Shown: one piece after another, positions 1 through 8,218 of the stretch
Layout of the letters: each line of letters starts with the position of its first letter
Numbering within the stretch: the first letter of the stretch is position 1
From: Pseudomonas silesiensis
Lineage (GTDB): Bacteria; Pseudomonadota; Gammaproteobacteria; Pseudomonadales; Pseudomonadaceae
Direction of reading: 5' to 3'
Assembly: GCF_001661075.1 (NCBI RefSeq)
Contig: NZ_CP014870.1
Location: forward strand, 2,438,501 to 2,502,500
DNA length: 64,000 nucleotides
The notes under the pieces: model-generated
The model's database searches: none
Told to the model about the DNA's origin: nothing
What the model saw: only the letters and a program-made list of their open reading frames with translations
Position numbers and translations under genes: made by a program

Positions 1-510
1 ATGGAAATAGGGCAGCTGACGGATCCCGGGGACGTGCTCGGCGAGAAAATCCACCGCCAGCGGGCCTTGCAGCGACAGGTCGTGCAGGTCGTCATCGAAC
101 AGCACGGCCACTTGGCGTCCCTGGGCTGAACGCACCAGCATTTCGTGACCGCTGCCGGCCCCGTGCACCACCATGAACGCGTTGGGCCCGGTGCGATAGA
201 CGATGCAGTCATCGACGAACTTGCCGTCCTCGTCGAGCATCGAGGCGTACACCGACTTGCCGGGGTAAAGCTTGGCGATGTCGCGGGTGGTGGCCCATTG
301 CAGCAGGCTCTCGGCATGGGGGCCGACGTAGTGGACTTTCTTCAGCCCGGACACATCCATCAGCCCGGCGCGGGTGCGGATCGCCTGATGGTGATCGGCC
401 AGGTCGCTGCTGTAGGTCCAGGCCGTGCCCATGCCGTTCCAGTCTTCGAGGTTCGAGCCGAGTGCGCGGTGCCGTTCGGCCAGCGCAGAAATACGCCATG
501 AATGGGTCAT
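1..510 (-). CDS. GcvT-like aminomethyltransferase/folate demethylase, partial
   Basis: The minus-strand reading frame opens at ATG 510 and stays open to base 1, so only the first 170 residues are in the window. It begins MTHSWRISALAERHRALGSN and carries the N-terminal half of the GcvT/aminomethyltransferase fold (GLMDVSGLKKVHYVGP, then YASMLDEDGKFVDDC near residues 90-105). Proteins of this fold pass a one-carbon unit to tetrahydrofolate. It is the last visible gene of the minus-strand dmm-like operon, 34 bases after the haem demethylase, so it probably captures formaldehyde or methyl released by N-demethylation. That role is inferred from context; the family assignment is from sequence pattern. 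Confidence 0.82.
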   Translation of the reverse strand, partial: MTHSWRISALAERHRALGSNLEDWNGMGTAWTYSSDLADHHQAIRTRAGLMDVSGLKKVHYVGPHAESLLQWATTRDIAKLYPGKSVYASMLDEDGKFVDDCIVYRTGPNAFMVVHGAGSGHEMLVRSAQGRQVAVLFDDDLHDLSLQGPLAVDFLAEHVPGIRQLPYFH

Positions 511-544
511 GTGAAGATCCTTGTCGGGGGAAAGTGGGTAGGGG

Positions 545-1561
545 TCAGGCTTGCGGATCGAAGCGGCTCAGCCACTCGACCAGGGTCTGTCGGTAACGGC
601 TCATACCCTTGTAGTCGGCGATCGGCCCGGGCAGGTCGCGCAGCACTCGGTGCAGGCGGCAGCCCCAGCCGGGCTGGGTGACCAGCTCGTCCATGCTGAT
701 CAGGTAGGTGCGGATGCTGAACATCACCGCATTGCTGCGCGGCAGGCGGGCCATCACTTGCAACTCGACCCGCAGATGCACCTGTTGCCCGACGTTGTCG
801 GCGGTGATGCGGCCGCGGTCGGCGCCCCATTCATGGAAGGTCTCGGGGGAAGAATCCAGGCGCGGGTTGATGGTCAGCGTCCAGTTCAGGCGCCGTACCG
901 GCTGCCCCGCCTGCAGGTTGAGCAGGTACTTCAGCGCGCGGTCGAACACACCCATCTGGTGGGCCATCGGCACCGGCGAATGCCACTGCTTGAAACTCAT
1001 GCCGGCGTCGAAGGCCAGTGACCAGTCGGCCGGGCAGGTGACCAGGCCGGCGTCCATGTACAGATCGCCGTCGCGTTGATCGAGCAGGGCGAAATCCCCC
1101 TGCACCTGGCGACCGATGAACTCCAGCGGCTCGCAGGGCAGGCTCGTGGCATCACCAAACACGAAGCGCTGATCGATATCCAGCAGCTGGTTGCGCCAGT
1201 GCCAGTCGTCACCCACACGCTCAAGGCTGAACCACTGCGGATAGTCGGCGGCGAGGTGTTCCATGAGCATCTGCAGTGCATCCCAGGCGGCTACCTGCAT
1301 ATGCGGCATCACCAGGTAGCGGCGCGGGTCCTTGTCCAGCACCAGGGCGCGCTCGGCCATTTCCGAACGGTAATGTTCGTCGATGTCGAACCCGTGCTGG
1401 TAAATCGAGCCGGGATCCCGGGACCTTGCCGGTTCGATGTTCACCGAATACAGGTAGCTGTCCTCGGTGAAGGGGAATGGGAAACGGCGGATGGCCGTGG
1501 GGCTGTTGCGAAAACTGAAGTCGTCTCGATAGCTCTGCACGGGGTTTGCTTGAATGGTCAT
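545..1561 (-). CDS. Haem-dependent oxidative N-demethylase (DUF3445 family)
   Basis: This 338-residue protein starts MTIQANPVQSYRDDF and has the DUF3445 pattern: an N-terminal FPFPFTEDSYLYSVNIEPA stretch and a C-terminal region with FSIRTYLISMDEL. The family includes the catalytic haem subunit of bacterial dimethylamine monooxygenase and related N-demethylases, which oxidatively remove a methyl group from secondary amines. It follows the reductase gene by only 9 bases and precedes a GcvT-like gene, the usual arrangement of dmm operons. The substrate here (dimethylamine or another N-methyl amine) cannot be read from sequence alone. Confidence 0.85.
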   Translation of the reverse strand: MTIQANPVQSYRDDFSFRNSPTAIRRFPFPFTEDSYLYSVNIEPARSRDPGSIYQHGFDIDEHYRSEMAERALVLDKDPRRYLVMPHMQVAAWDALQMLMEHLAADYPQWFSLERVGDDWHWRNQLLDIDQRFVFGDATSLPCEPLEFIGRQVQGDFALLDQRDGDLYMDAGLVTCPADWSLAFDAGMSFKQWHSPVPMAHQMGVFDRALKYLLNLQAGQPVRRLNWTLTINPRLDSSPETFHEWGADRGRITADNVGQQVHLRVELQVMARLPRSNAVMFSIRTYLISMDELVTQPGWGCRLHRVLRDLPGPIADYKGMSRYRQTLVEWLSRFDPQA

Positions 1562-1570
1562 GGTCGACTC

Positions 1571-2500
1571 CTAAAGATCCAGCGAAACGCATTGGCCGCG
1601 GCCGCGAGAGACACAGGGCATGAGAAAGCCGTCCTGTTCGGCGGGGCTGAGGAAGTTGTCGCGGTGTTCGATGTCGCCGCCCCGGTGGCGGGTCATGCAT
1701 TGGCCGCAGACGCCGCCACGGCACAGGTTGGGGATCTGCAGGCCGGCCGATTCCAGGGTTTCGAGCAGGCTTTGTTCGGCCCCGACCCGCAGGCGGCGGC
1801 CGCTGCGCAGCAGTTCGACGTCGAAGGCCTGGCCCGGTTGTGCGCCATTGAAGGCTTCCCAATGCACCCTCCCGGGTGGCCAGCCGAGGGCCGTGGCCTG
1901 TTGCCGTACCGCGTCGAGCAACGGTGGCGGGCCGCAGGTGTACACATGGCTGCCCAGCGGCCGGTCGCGCAGGATCCGGCCCAGGTCCGGGCGACTGCCG
2001 TAGGTGTGCAATCGCGAACCCAGTCGCTGTTGCAACTCATCGACGTAGGCATCGCTCAGCCCCGGGCGAAACAGGTAGTGCAATTCGAAGTGGGCCAGGC
2101 GTTGTTCCAGGGCCGCGATGTAGGCCATGAACGGTGTGATGCCAATGCCCCCGGCGATCAGGATGTGCAGGCTGGCGGTCGAGTGCAGGGCAAACAGATT
2201 GGCCGGCGGCGAGATCTGCAGCCTGTCGCCGACCCGGACCTGGCGATGCAGGTAGTGCGAGCCGCCGCGGGAGACGTCCTGCAGGCGGACGGCAATGCGG
2301 TAGTGCTGGCTGTGCGCCGGGTCGCCGGTCAGTGAATAGGCATTGCGCACCTTGCCCGTCGCCAGCGGCAGGTGAACCTGCACATGACTGCCGGGGGAAA
2401 AACCTGGCAAGGGTCCGGCGCATGATTGCAGGGTGAATTCGCGTACCACCGGGCTGAGCATTCTCGCCGCGCTGACCTGCACCTCAAGGACTGCGCTCAT
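1571..2500 (-). CDS. PDR/VanB-type ferredoxin reductase of the demethylase
   Basis: The 309-residue product has the phthalate-dioxygenase-reductase order. A flavin domain (RNAYSLTGDP near residues 52-61) is followed by an NAD-binding domain (ILIAGGIGITPFMAY near 114-128, YTCGPPPLLDAV near 187-198). A C-terminal plant-type [2Fe-2S] domain has Cys260, Cys265, Cys268 and Cys296. It should carry electrons from NAD(P)H to the neighbouring haem oxygenase. Start ATG 2500 is favoured because it overlaps the stop of the upstream gene as ATGA, indicating translational coupling. A longer in-frame N-terminus is possible but is not protein-like. Confidence 0.88.
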   Translation of the reverse strand: MSAVLEVQVSAARMLSPVVREFTLQSCAGPLPGFSPGSHVQVHLPLATGKVRNAYSLTGDPAHSQHYRIAVRLQDVSRGGSHYLHRQVRVGDRLQISPPANLFALHSTASLHILIAGGIGITPFMAYIAALEQRLAHFELHYLFRPGLSDAYVDELQQRLGSRLHTYGSRPDLGRILRDRPLGSHVYTCGPPPLLDAVRQQATALGWPPGRVHWEAFNGAQPGQAFDVELLRSGRRLRVGAEQSLLETLESAGLQIPNLCRGGVCGQCMTRHRGGDIEHRDNFLSPAEQDGFLMPCVSRGRGQCVSLDL

Positions 2501-3009
2501 GGCCGGGCTCCGGCGTAAGGCTGGTCGGGGTTGGTGCAGACGCCCAGGTATGCCCCCAGGCGCCTGGAAAAGTGCTCGCGGACTTCCAGCCCGACCGCGC
2601 AACCGATGCAGGTCACCAGCGGCTCCGGCACGGCAGCCTGGGTCAGGCCGCAGTGCACGCAATACACCAGGCGCGGGCCGGCAAGCGTGCGGATGATGTC
2701 GATCTCATCATCTTCCAGCCCGGCGCTGCGGGCCTCGCCATGGATCCGCCAGATAAAGGCCTCGTCGCCCATGATGTAGAGCTGGCTGCCGACGGTGGCA
2801 CTGCCCAGCATCTGATGCAGGCGCGGGGTGAAGTCGGCGTTCTCGCCATTGAGCACCAGGGGCTGTTCAAGGGCGCCGACAACGGGGGCGCAGGCCGCCG
2901 CCGATTGCATGACCACAAGGTGCCGGGTGGCGGTATCGCGGGGTAGTGGCTGGCGATAGCGCGGGAGGCTGTGAAGTCGGTCCGGGGCGGCGCTGTGTTT
3001 ATCCGTCAT
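2497..3009 (-). CDS. dmmA: Dimethylamine monooxygenase subunit DmmA-like
   Basis: This 170-residue protein opens the minus-strand operon. Its C-terminal third has paired cysteines (VYCVHCG, Cys117/Cys120; TCIGCAVG, Cys134/Cys137), a rubredoxin- or zinc-ribbon-like metal site, followed by EHFSRRLGAYLGVCTNPD. This pattern and the gene order match the small DmmA-type subunit described beside dimethylamine monooxygenases. It may pass electrons or organise the complex; its exact role is not evident from sequence. ATG 3009 is chosen because the upstream extension crosses the divergent promoter region and is not protein-like. Confidence 0.75.
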   Translation of the reverse strand: MTDKHSAAPDRLHSLPRYRQPLPRDTATRHLVVMQSAAACAPVVGALEQPLVLNGENADFTPRLHQMLGSATVGSQLYIMGDEAFIWRIHGEARSAGLEDDEIDIIRTLAGPRLVYCVHCGLTQAAVPEPLVTCIGCAVGLEVREHFSRRLGAYLGVCTNPDQPYAGARP

Positions 3010-3074
3010 GTGGGCTTTCCTGGCTGATCCGCGCCTGTCGAAAGGCGAGAAGGTGGCGTTGGACAGAGAATTTG

Positions 3075-3110
3075 TTTCCTGTTGGGGAAGATACTTTCCT
3101 ATGGGGAAAA
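3075..3110. promoter_or_regulatory. Repeated dyad in the divergent dmm/sensor promoter
   Basis: Two related imperfect palindromes, TTTCCTGTTGGGGAAG (3075-3090) and TTTCCTATGGGGAAAA (3095-3110), recur with a 20-base period between the dmm-like operon and the divergent kinase gene. Each half is TTCC facing GGGGAA. The spacing suggests two regulator dimers on one DNA face. The adjacent NarL-type response regulator is the obvious candidate binder. Binding is inferred. Confidence 0.45.
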
Positions 3111-3234
3111 TCTTCACAATCCGGAAAAAGGGCTATGTCTTTGGAGATAAGCCGTGCGCGACACCGGTTCGGGGCATGGAAGTTGCTGCTCTCCCGGTTC
3201 AGGGCTGAGCAGCCGGACGGGGGAGTTATCGAGA

Positions 3235-4380
3235 GTGCGAACACGACCGCAGTGGTGGCCGCTCTGGTGGGGGCGTATCCGCCCCGATCAGGCACGCAGC
3301 GTGCGCAGGTTGTTGGCCGGGTTGCCCCTGAGCCAAATGCACGCTGACGGTGCCTTGGCGACTTTTCTGGACCGTTTCGACGCACTGCTGCCCGGCTGCA
3401 GGCTGAATCTGATCCTGGGCGGCGAAGACCTGGGGCCGGCACGGCGTGCATCGCTTGAGGGCTGCAAGGGCGTGGAACGCTGTCCCTGGCGTGACGGGGC
3501 ACTGACGGATACGGCTCAAGTCTGTGGCCCTTGCCGGCAGCGGGGCGTGCATCGCCTGCTGTGTGCCTTATCGCCCGGTGACGATCCGGGCAAGGGGGTA
3601 TTGTTGCTCGATAGCCCACGACCGATTCACGCCAGCTGGCGTCCATTGCTGGAGGAGGCGGCGCAGGCGGTCGGCGTCACCGTACGCTTGCGCTGCCACA
3701 ACCGGGAGCAACAGCGCAAACAGGCCACATTCCAGCACGGTGCCCTGGCCCGTGAACTGCACGATTCGGTGGCGCAGCAGTTGGGTTACCTGGCGTTCCA
3801 GGCGCACTTGCTACGCACGCAACCGGGCACGCCTGCGCACGCTACTGCCGTGTTGCAGGAATTGTGCGGCGGCCTGAGCCAGCTGCAACGCCAGGTGCGC
3901 GAGCTGATCACCAGCGCGCGCCTGACCATGGACGGGCGCTCGCTGCGTCAGGCCCTGGCCGACTCCGTCGCCGAGTTCTCGCGGCGCTGCATCATCGTTT
4001 TCGAACTGGACAATCGCCTCGCCGACGATGCCTTGGGCCCGGAAACCGAACTGCAGATCCTGCAGATCATTCGCGAGGCACTGGCCAATGCGGTGCGCCA
4101 TTCCCATGCGAGGCATGTGCGCATCGAATTGCGGCAAAGCCAGGACGGCGATATCGCGGTATCCGTGGAGGATGACGGCATCGGCCTGAGCCCGGCGTCG
4201 GGGGAGGACAACCATTTCGGCCTGGCGATTATCCGCGAGCGCGCCGCGAGCATCGGCGCCCGGCTGACCATTGAAGCGATCCGCCCGCACGGGGTTCGCG
4301 TACACCTTGGCCTTTGCCACCACCAGGACCAGCCACAGGGGAGTTTCGATGGACTGCACGACCTTATTACTGATCGATGA
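3235..4380 (+). CDS. Soluble NarX/DegS-type histidine kinase (HisKA_3)
   Basis: With the GTG start at 3235, preceded by GGGGAG nine bases upstream, the product is 381 residues. There is no membrane segment. The dimerisation domain contains ALARELHDSVAQQLG with His176 as the likely phospho-acceptor. An HATPase domain follows (EALANAVRHSHA, then DDGIGL and FGLAIIRERAASIGARL). The N-terminal 150 residues hold Cys77, Cys83, Cys97 and Cys100, which could bind metal or sense redox state; this is speculative. The gene overlaps the response regulator by 32 bases, so the two form a cognate pair. It is divergent from the dmm-like operon and probably controls it. An earlier GTG at 3154 is possible but gives unlikely sequence. 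Confidence 0.8.
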   Translation: MRTRPQWWPLWWGRIRPDQARSVRRLLAGLPLSQMHADGALATFLDRFDALLPGCRLNLILGGEDLGPARRASLEGCKGVERCPWRDGALTDTAQVCGPCRQRGVHRLLCALSPGDDPGKGVLLLDSPRPIHASWRPLLEEAAQAVGVTVRLRCHNREQQRKQATFQHGALARELHDSVAQQLGYLAFQAHLLRTQPGTPAHATAVLQELCGGLSQLQRQVRELITSARLTMDGRSLRQALADSVAEFSRRCIIVFELDNRLADDALGPETELQILQIIREALANAVRHSHARHVRIELRQSQDGDIAVSVEDDGIGLSPASGEDNHFGLAIIRERAASIGARLTIEAIRPHGVRVHLGLCHHQDQPQGSFDGLHDLITDR

Positions 4381-5020
4381 TCACCCGCTGTTTCGCAAGG
4401 GCCTGGCGCAGCTGTTCGGCGCCAGCGATGACTTCGAAGTGGTGGGGCAGGCCGCCAGTGGCCGCGAAGGCATCAACCTGGCCGTGAGCCTGGCGCCGCA
4501 GCAGGTGCTGCTGGATCTGCACATGCCTGGCTTGAGCGGCTTGCAGGTGCTCGATGAACTGCGGCAGTTGCGCCTCGATTGCCAGGTGGTGGTGCTCACC
4601 GCGTCGATGGATCGCGCCGAGCTGTTGACGGCCCTGCGCCTGGGGGCCAGCGGCTATGTGCTCAAGGAAACCGAGCCCGATGCGTTGTTGGCCTACATGC
4701 GCAACTGCCACAAGGGCGCGATCGTCCTGGATTCGACCCTGGTGGCCCTGCTGGCCGATCAACGGGAGTCGGCGCACCGGCCGCCACAGGATCCGGATCC
4801 GCTGGACACCGGCAACCTGACCGAACGCGAGGGCCAGACCCTGGCCCTGATCGCAGCCGGCATGAGCAATAAACAGATCGCCCGGGAACTGGGGATCAGC
4901 GATGGCACGGTCAAGATCTATGTGCGCAATCTGTTGCAGAAGCTTGGCCTGCACTCGCGCCTGGAGCTGGCAGCGTGGGTCCACAACGGCGCGTCCGTGC
5001 GACACGAGGAGCGGCATTAG
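4349..5020 (+). CDS. NarL/LuxR-type response regulator
   Basis: The 223-residue protein has a receiver domain (LLIDDHPLFRKGLAQLF, phospho-acceptor Asp56 in LLDLHMPG, conserved Lys in GYVLKETEPD). A C-terminal LuxR helix-turn-helix follows (LTEREGQTLALIAAGMSNKQ and VRNLLQKLGLHSRLELAAW). ATG 4349 follows CAGGGGAG and lies inside the end of the kinase gene, so the two are translationally coupled. It probably acts on the divergent promoter, where a repeated dyad is present. The inducing signal is unknown. Confidence 0.88.
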   Translation: MDCTTLLLIDDHPLFRKGLAQLFGASDDFEVVGQAASGREGINLAVSLAPQQVLLDLHMPGLSGLQVLDELRQLRLDCQVVVLTASMDRAELLTALRLGASGYVLKETEPDALLAYMRNCHKGAIVLDSTLVALLADQRESAHRPPQDPDPLDTGNLTEREGQTLALIAAGMSNKQIARELGISDGTVKIYVRNLLQKLGLHSRLELAAWVHNGASVRHEERH

Positions 5021-5770
5021 ATGATGGATCGGCCTGAGGCATGTGTGCGGGCATCGTCCTTGCACCTGATGGATCGCTTTCCGGCGGCGCTGCTGGAACT
5101 GCGGGATAACGGGCAGATCGCCCACTTCAACCTGGCCTGGGTCGAGCTGATGGATCGGCCGGGGCCGGAGCGTAATCTCGTCGATTACGTGCACCACGAA
5201 GACCGTTCATTGTGGCGCCAGGCCCTGCATGAACTGCGCCGGCGCCCCGAGACCTGCTTCAACCAGCGGCTGCGTTTCGTCCACCCTTCGGGGGAACTGC
5301 GCTGGTTCGACGTCAGCCTCAGGCGCGGCGCTCAAGGTTTCTATCTGGTGGCCGGGGACATTACCGCGCACAAACGCCGCGAGATCGCCTTGCAGGCCAG
5401 CCAGCGCAGCAGCATGAGCCTGTTGGACAGCATGCCCGGGCTGATCTATCGCGGTCGCAACAACCGCGACTGGACCATGGAATTCGTCAGTGCCGGCTGC
5501 CTGCAACTGACCGGTTATCCCCCGGAACGGCTGGTGGACAACCATGAGTTCACCTACAACAGCCTGATCCTGGCGCAGGATGCCGATTACGTCTGGCGCG
5601 AGGTGCAATATGCCTTGTCGCGACAGGAACCGTTCGAACTCGATTACCGGATTCGTTGCGCCGATCAGTCGATCAAGCATGTCTGGGAAAAAGGCGTCGG
5701 GATCTATGCCGACACTCGGGAAGTGCTGGGTATCGAAGGCGCGATTTTCGAACGCAGCCCCCGCCGCTAG
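5021..5770 (+). CDS. PAS-PAC sensory protein without output domain
   Basis: The gene starts immediately after the regulator stop codon (two adjacent ATGs at 5021 and 5024). Its 249 residues make two PAS/PAC units. The first covers about residues 15-125 (FPAALLELRDNGQIAHFNLA to FYLVAGDITAHKRRE). The second covers about 130-245 (LLDSMPGLIYRGRNN to VWEKGVGIYADTREVLGIEG). No kinase, GGDEF or DNA-binding domain follows. Since the linked kinase has no PAS domain, this protein may be a detached sensory partner of it. That link is inference from operon structure. Confidence 0.78.
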   Translation: MMDRPEACVRASSLHLMDRFPAALLELRDNGQIAHFNLAWVELMDRPGPERNLVDYVHHEDRSLWRQALHELRRRPETCFNQRLRFVHPSGELRWFDVSLRRGAQGFYLVAGDITAHKRREIALQASQRSSMSLLDSMPGLIYRGRNNRDWTMEFVSAGCLQLTGYPPERLVDNHEFTYNSLILAQDADYVWREVQYALSRQEPFELDYRIRCADQSIKHVWEKGVGIYADTREVLGIEGAIFERSPRR

Positions 5771-5774
5771 TGAC

Positions 5775-5791
5775 GGGGGCGGCTTGCCCCC
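5775..5791. terminator. GC hairpin between convergent genes
   Basis: A perfect 6-base stem (GGGGGC/GCCCCC) with a 5-base loop lies just after the PAS gene, between convergent genes. There is no clear T-run, so intrinsic termination is only possible. Confidence 0.3.
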
Positions 5792-5866
5792 TGGTGACAG
5801 GGGGGGCGCGGGCCTCAGGTTGCATTGTGGGCATTGCACCCGGTGTAGTAGAGGTTCAGGCGGTGA

Positions 5867-7228
5867 TCACGACAGTTCGCCAACCCCCTGGGCGCGCTTG
5901 CCGAGCTTCATCAGCCCGTAGTAACTGATAGCCGGCACCAGCAGCCCGACCAGCCAGGCCAGGTCCACGCCGTCCAGCGCAGTAGCGATGGGGCCGACAT
6001 AAAATGTAGTGTTCATGAACGGAATTTCCACGGCGATCGCCAGCAGGAAACTGCCGCAGGCAATCCAGTTGACGCGCCCGTAGATCCCGTCCAGGTCGAA
6101 GATATCGGCGATCCGGTACTGGCCTTTGCGCAGGCAGTAGTAGTCCACCAGATTGATCGCCGTCCAGGGGATCAGGAAGTAGCTCATGAAGAAAATGAAA
6201 TTGAGGAAAAAGCTGATGAAGTCGTCCTGGCTGATGGTGCACAGCGCTGTGGCCACCAGGCTGATCACCAGCATGAACAGGCCGCGCACCCGCGGCGTCA
6301 CCTTGAGCCGGGCAAAGGGTTCGATCACGGTGATGGTCGACATGAAGGCGCCATACAGGTTGAAGACGTTGATCGACACCTGGCCGTAAAGGATGAAGAA
6401 GAACAGCAAGACCGCGCCACTGCCGAACAACCCGGCGACATGACTGCCGACGTTACTGGAGAAATCGGCGATGCCGACGCTGAGCATCGCCCCCAGAATC
6501 ATCATCCATGCACCGCCGCTGACGGTGCCGGCATAGCTGTACCAGAACACCTTGGCGGTCGGCGTGCTGCTCGGCAGATAGCGCGAATAGTCGGCCACAT
6601 AAGGCGCATAGGACAGTTGCCAGGTCACGGCAATGCTCACCGCCACCAGGAACTTCGATAACGAGAAGCCCGTTGGCAGCCATTGCTCGGCGGGGATCGG
6701 CAGTTGCAACGCGAGCAGCGTGGCGGCGACGAACACCAACAGCGAAAGCAGCGACAACAGCTTCTGCAGGCGATGGATCAGGCGATAACCGAAGAGCGCG
6801 ACGACGAAGCACAGCGCACCGATCAGGTAGATATTACCGGTGGCCGGCAGCGGGCTGACGGACTCCATGGCCTGGGCGGCGAGCAAGGTATTGCTGACGA
6901 AGAATCCCAGGTAGATCAGCATGACGAACAGCAGCGGCAACACCGCCCCCAGCACACCGAATTGCGCCCGGCTCTGGATCATTTGCGGAATGCCGAGCTT
7001 CGGTCCCTGGGCGGAGTGGGAGGCCATGAAAATCGCCCCCACGAGCGAGCCGATGATAATCGCCAGCGCACTCCAGAACAGGTTCAGCCCCATGACCACC
7101 GGCAGTACGCCGGAGGCGATGGTGGTGATGTTCATGTTGGCGCCGAACCAGATGAAGAACAGCGAACCGGGTTGGCCGTGGCGCTCGGCCTCGGGAATGA
7201 AATCGATGCTGCGTTTTTCGACTTGCAT
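5867..7228 (-). CDS. NCS1-family nucleobase/heterocycle permease (copy 1)
   Basis: This is a roughly 453-residue integral membrane protein with about twelve hydrophobic segments. It shows NCS1 (cytosine/purine/hydantoin) signatures: the N-terminal ERHGQPGSLFFIWFGANMNI, SAQGPKLGIPQMIQSRAQFG, and SYAPYVADYSRYLP. Family members bring nucleobases, allantoin, hydantoins or vitamins across the inner membrane. ATG 7228 is chosen because GGAGTG lies six bases before it; a GTG nine bases upstream is the alternative. It follows the isochorismatase-like gene by 5 bases in the LLM-monooxygenase unit, so it probably imports that pathway's substrate. Confidence 0.85.
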   Translation of the reverse strand: MQVEKRSIDFIPEAERHGQPGSLFFIWFGANMNITTIASGVLPVVMGLNLFWSALAIIIGSLVGAIFMASHSAQGPKLGIPQMIQSRAQFGVLGAVLPLLFVMLIYLGFFVSNTLLAAQAMESVSPLPATGNIYLIGALCFVVALFGYRLIHRLQKLLSLLSLLVFVAATLLALQLPIPAEQWLPTGFSLSKFLVAVSIAVTWQLSYAPYVADYSRYLPSSTPTAKVFWYSYAGTVSGGAWMMILGAMLSVGIADFSSNVGSHVAGLFGSGAVLLFFFILYGQVSINVFNLYGAFMSTITVIEPFARLKVTPRVRGLFMLVISLVATALCTISQDDFISFFLNFIFFMSYFLIPWTAINLVDYYCLRKGQYRIADIFDLDGIYGRVNWIACGSFLLAIAVEIPFMNTTFYVGPIATALDGVDLAWLVGLLVPAISYYGLMKLGKRAQGVGELS

Positions 7229-7233
7229 GGCGA

Positions 7234-7911
7234 TCACTCCTGAGTCCGGACGAGGCGGGTTTGCAAACGGGCGATGGTGCTTTCCAGTTCGTGGGGCTGG
7301 TAGGCGAATTCGTCCGGCTGCCCGGGGATCAGGCTCAGGTAGTCTTCACCTTCGAGGGCGCGCAGGCATTGCACGCCGGTGAGGATCTCCAGGGCGTAGA
7401 CCCAGTTGGTCATGATCAACAGCGCCGAGTAGTGCCCGGCCTGTGTGGTCGTGGTGCAGGCGTCGCTGACCAGGCGAATGCGATAACCCAGGGCGAAGGC
7501 ATCGAACACCGTGCCGAGTACGCAGACATCGGTCAACACGCCGCAGACGATCAGGGTCTCGACCCCGAGCGCCTTGAGTTGATTGTCCAGGTCGGTGCGG
7601 TGGAAGGCGCTGTAACGGCCCTTGTCGACGACGAGCTCATCGGGTCGCGGTGCCAGGCGCTCGATGATTTCCACTTGTCGGGTGCCGGCGCGATAGCTGC
7701 TCGGGCTGCCATCGGCCGCGCGCGGTTCGCCGCGGGGCAAATCACTGCCGTCGGCCTGATTGATGTGGCGGGTGTAGACGACAGGGATCTGCCGGAGGCG
7801 GGCGGACTCGAGCAGGGCGGCGGTATGAGTCACCACCGTGTCGAGATTTTCCAGGACGAAGCCGTCCTCTTGCTGCATGTCGATGATCAACAGCGCGTTG
7901 TTATTGTTCAT
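7234..7911 (-). CDS. Isochorismatase-fold cysteine hydrolase (RutB/amidase-like)
   Basis: The 225-residue protein has the isochorismatase-superfamily catalytic set: Asp11 in LLIIDMQQ, Lys97 in VVDKGRYSAF and Cys130 in CGVLTDVCVLGT. Such enzymes hydrolyse amides, for example ureidoacrylate (RutB) or N-carbamoylsarcosine. Lying between a monooxygenase gene and an NCS1 permease, it probably cleaves an amide or formamide made by ring opening. ATG 7911 begins MNNNNALLIIDMQ; longer starts add unlikely sequence. It is more distant from true RutB than the family label suggests, so the substrate is open. Confidence 0.82.
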   Translation of the reverse strand: MNNNNALLIIDMQQEDGFVLENLDTVVTHTAALLESARLRQIPVVYTRHINQADGSDLPRGEPRAADGSPSSYRAGTRQVEIIERLAPRPDELVVDKGRYSAFHRTDLDNQLKALGVETLIVCGVLTDVCVLGTVFDAFALGYRIRLVSDACTTTTQAGHYSALLIMTNWVYALEILTGVQCLRALEGEDYLSLIPGQPDEFAYQPHELESTIARLQTRLVRTQE

Positions 7912-8002
7912 TGAGCAAACCTGATCATGGGTCGAAGCACAATGCACCGGGCACGCCTCGTGATGACGAGGCGCGGGTGCGTCAATTCCAGTTCGGGTGA
8001 GC

Positions 8003-8155
8003 TCAGTGAACTATTTGCCAGAAACCGTTCTGTTTGGCAGAGACGCTGGCGCGCAGGCGCTTGAGGTGGATATGCGAAGCGGTCCATTCGCCGCGCAGGT
8101 AAGCCTGCTCGGCGCCGGGGGAAAGGGTGAGTGATGGGAGACGACCATTGAGCAT
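8003..8155 (-). CDS. Small conserved-looking 50-residue protein
   Basis: A 50-codon frame begins MLNGRLPSLTLSPGAEQAYL and ends KQNGFWQIVH. It lies between the LLM monooxygenase (63 bases upstream) and the hydrolase (91 bases downstream), all on the minus strand. CAGGG lies about ten bases before ATG 8155. The sequence is compact and its codon use matches the neighbours, so it looks like a real small gene rather than chance. I do not recognise a family. It could be a small accessory protein of the oxygenase operon. Confidence 0.5.
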   Translation of the reverse strand: MLNGRLPSLTLSPGAEQAYLRGEWTASHIHLKRLRASVSAKQNGFWQIVH

Positions 8156-8218
8156 CGGAATCGACCCTGCACGTCAATCAACCCCCTGGCTTCGCGTCCA
8201 GGGGGCCGGTAGGTGGAC

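Noticed and set aside
7908..8177. 89-codon minus-strand frame near the hydrolase start
   Set aside because: A different frame there (8003-8155) has better protein character and a ribosome-site-like sequence. This one reads as low-complexity Arg/Pro/Ser sequence.
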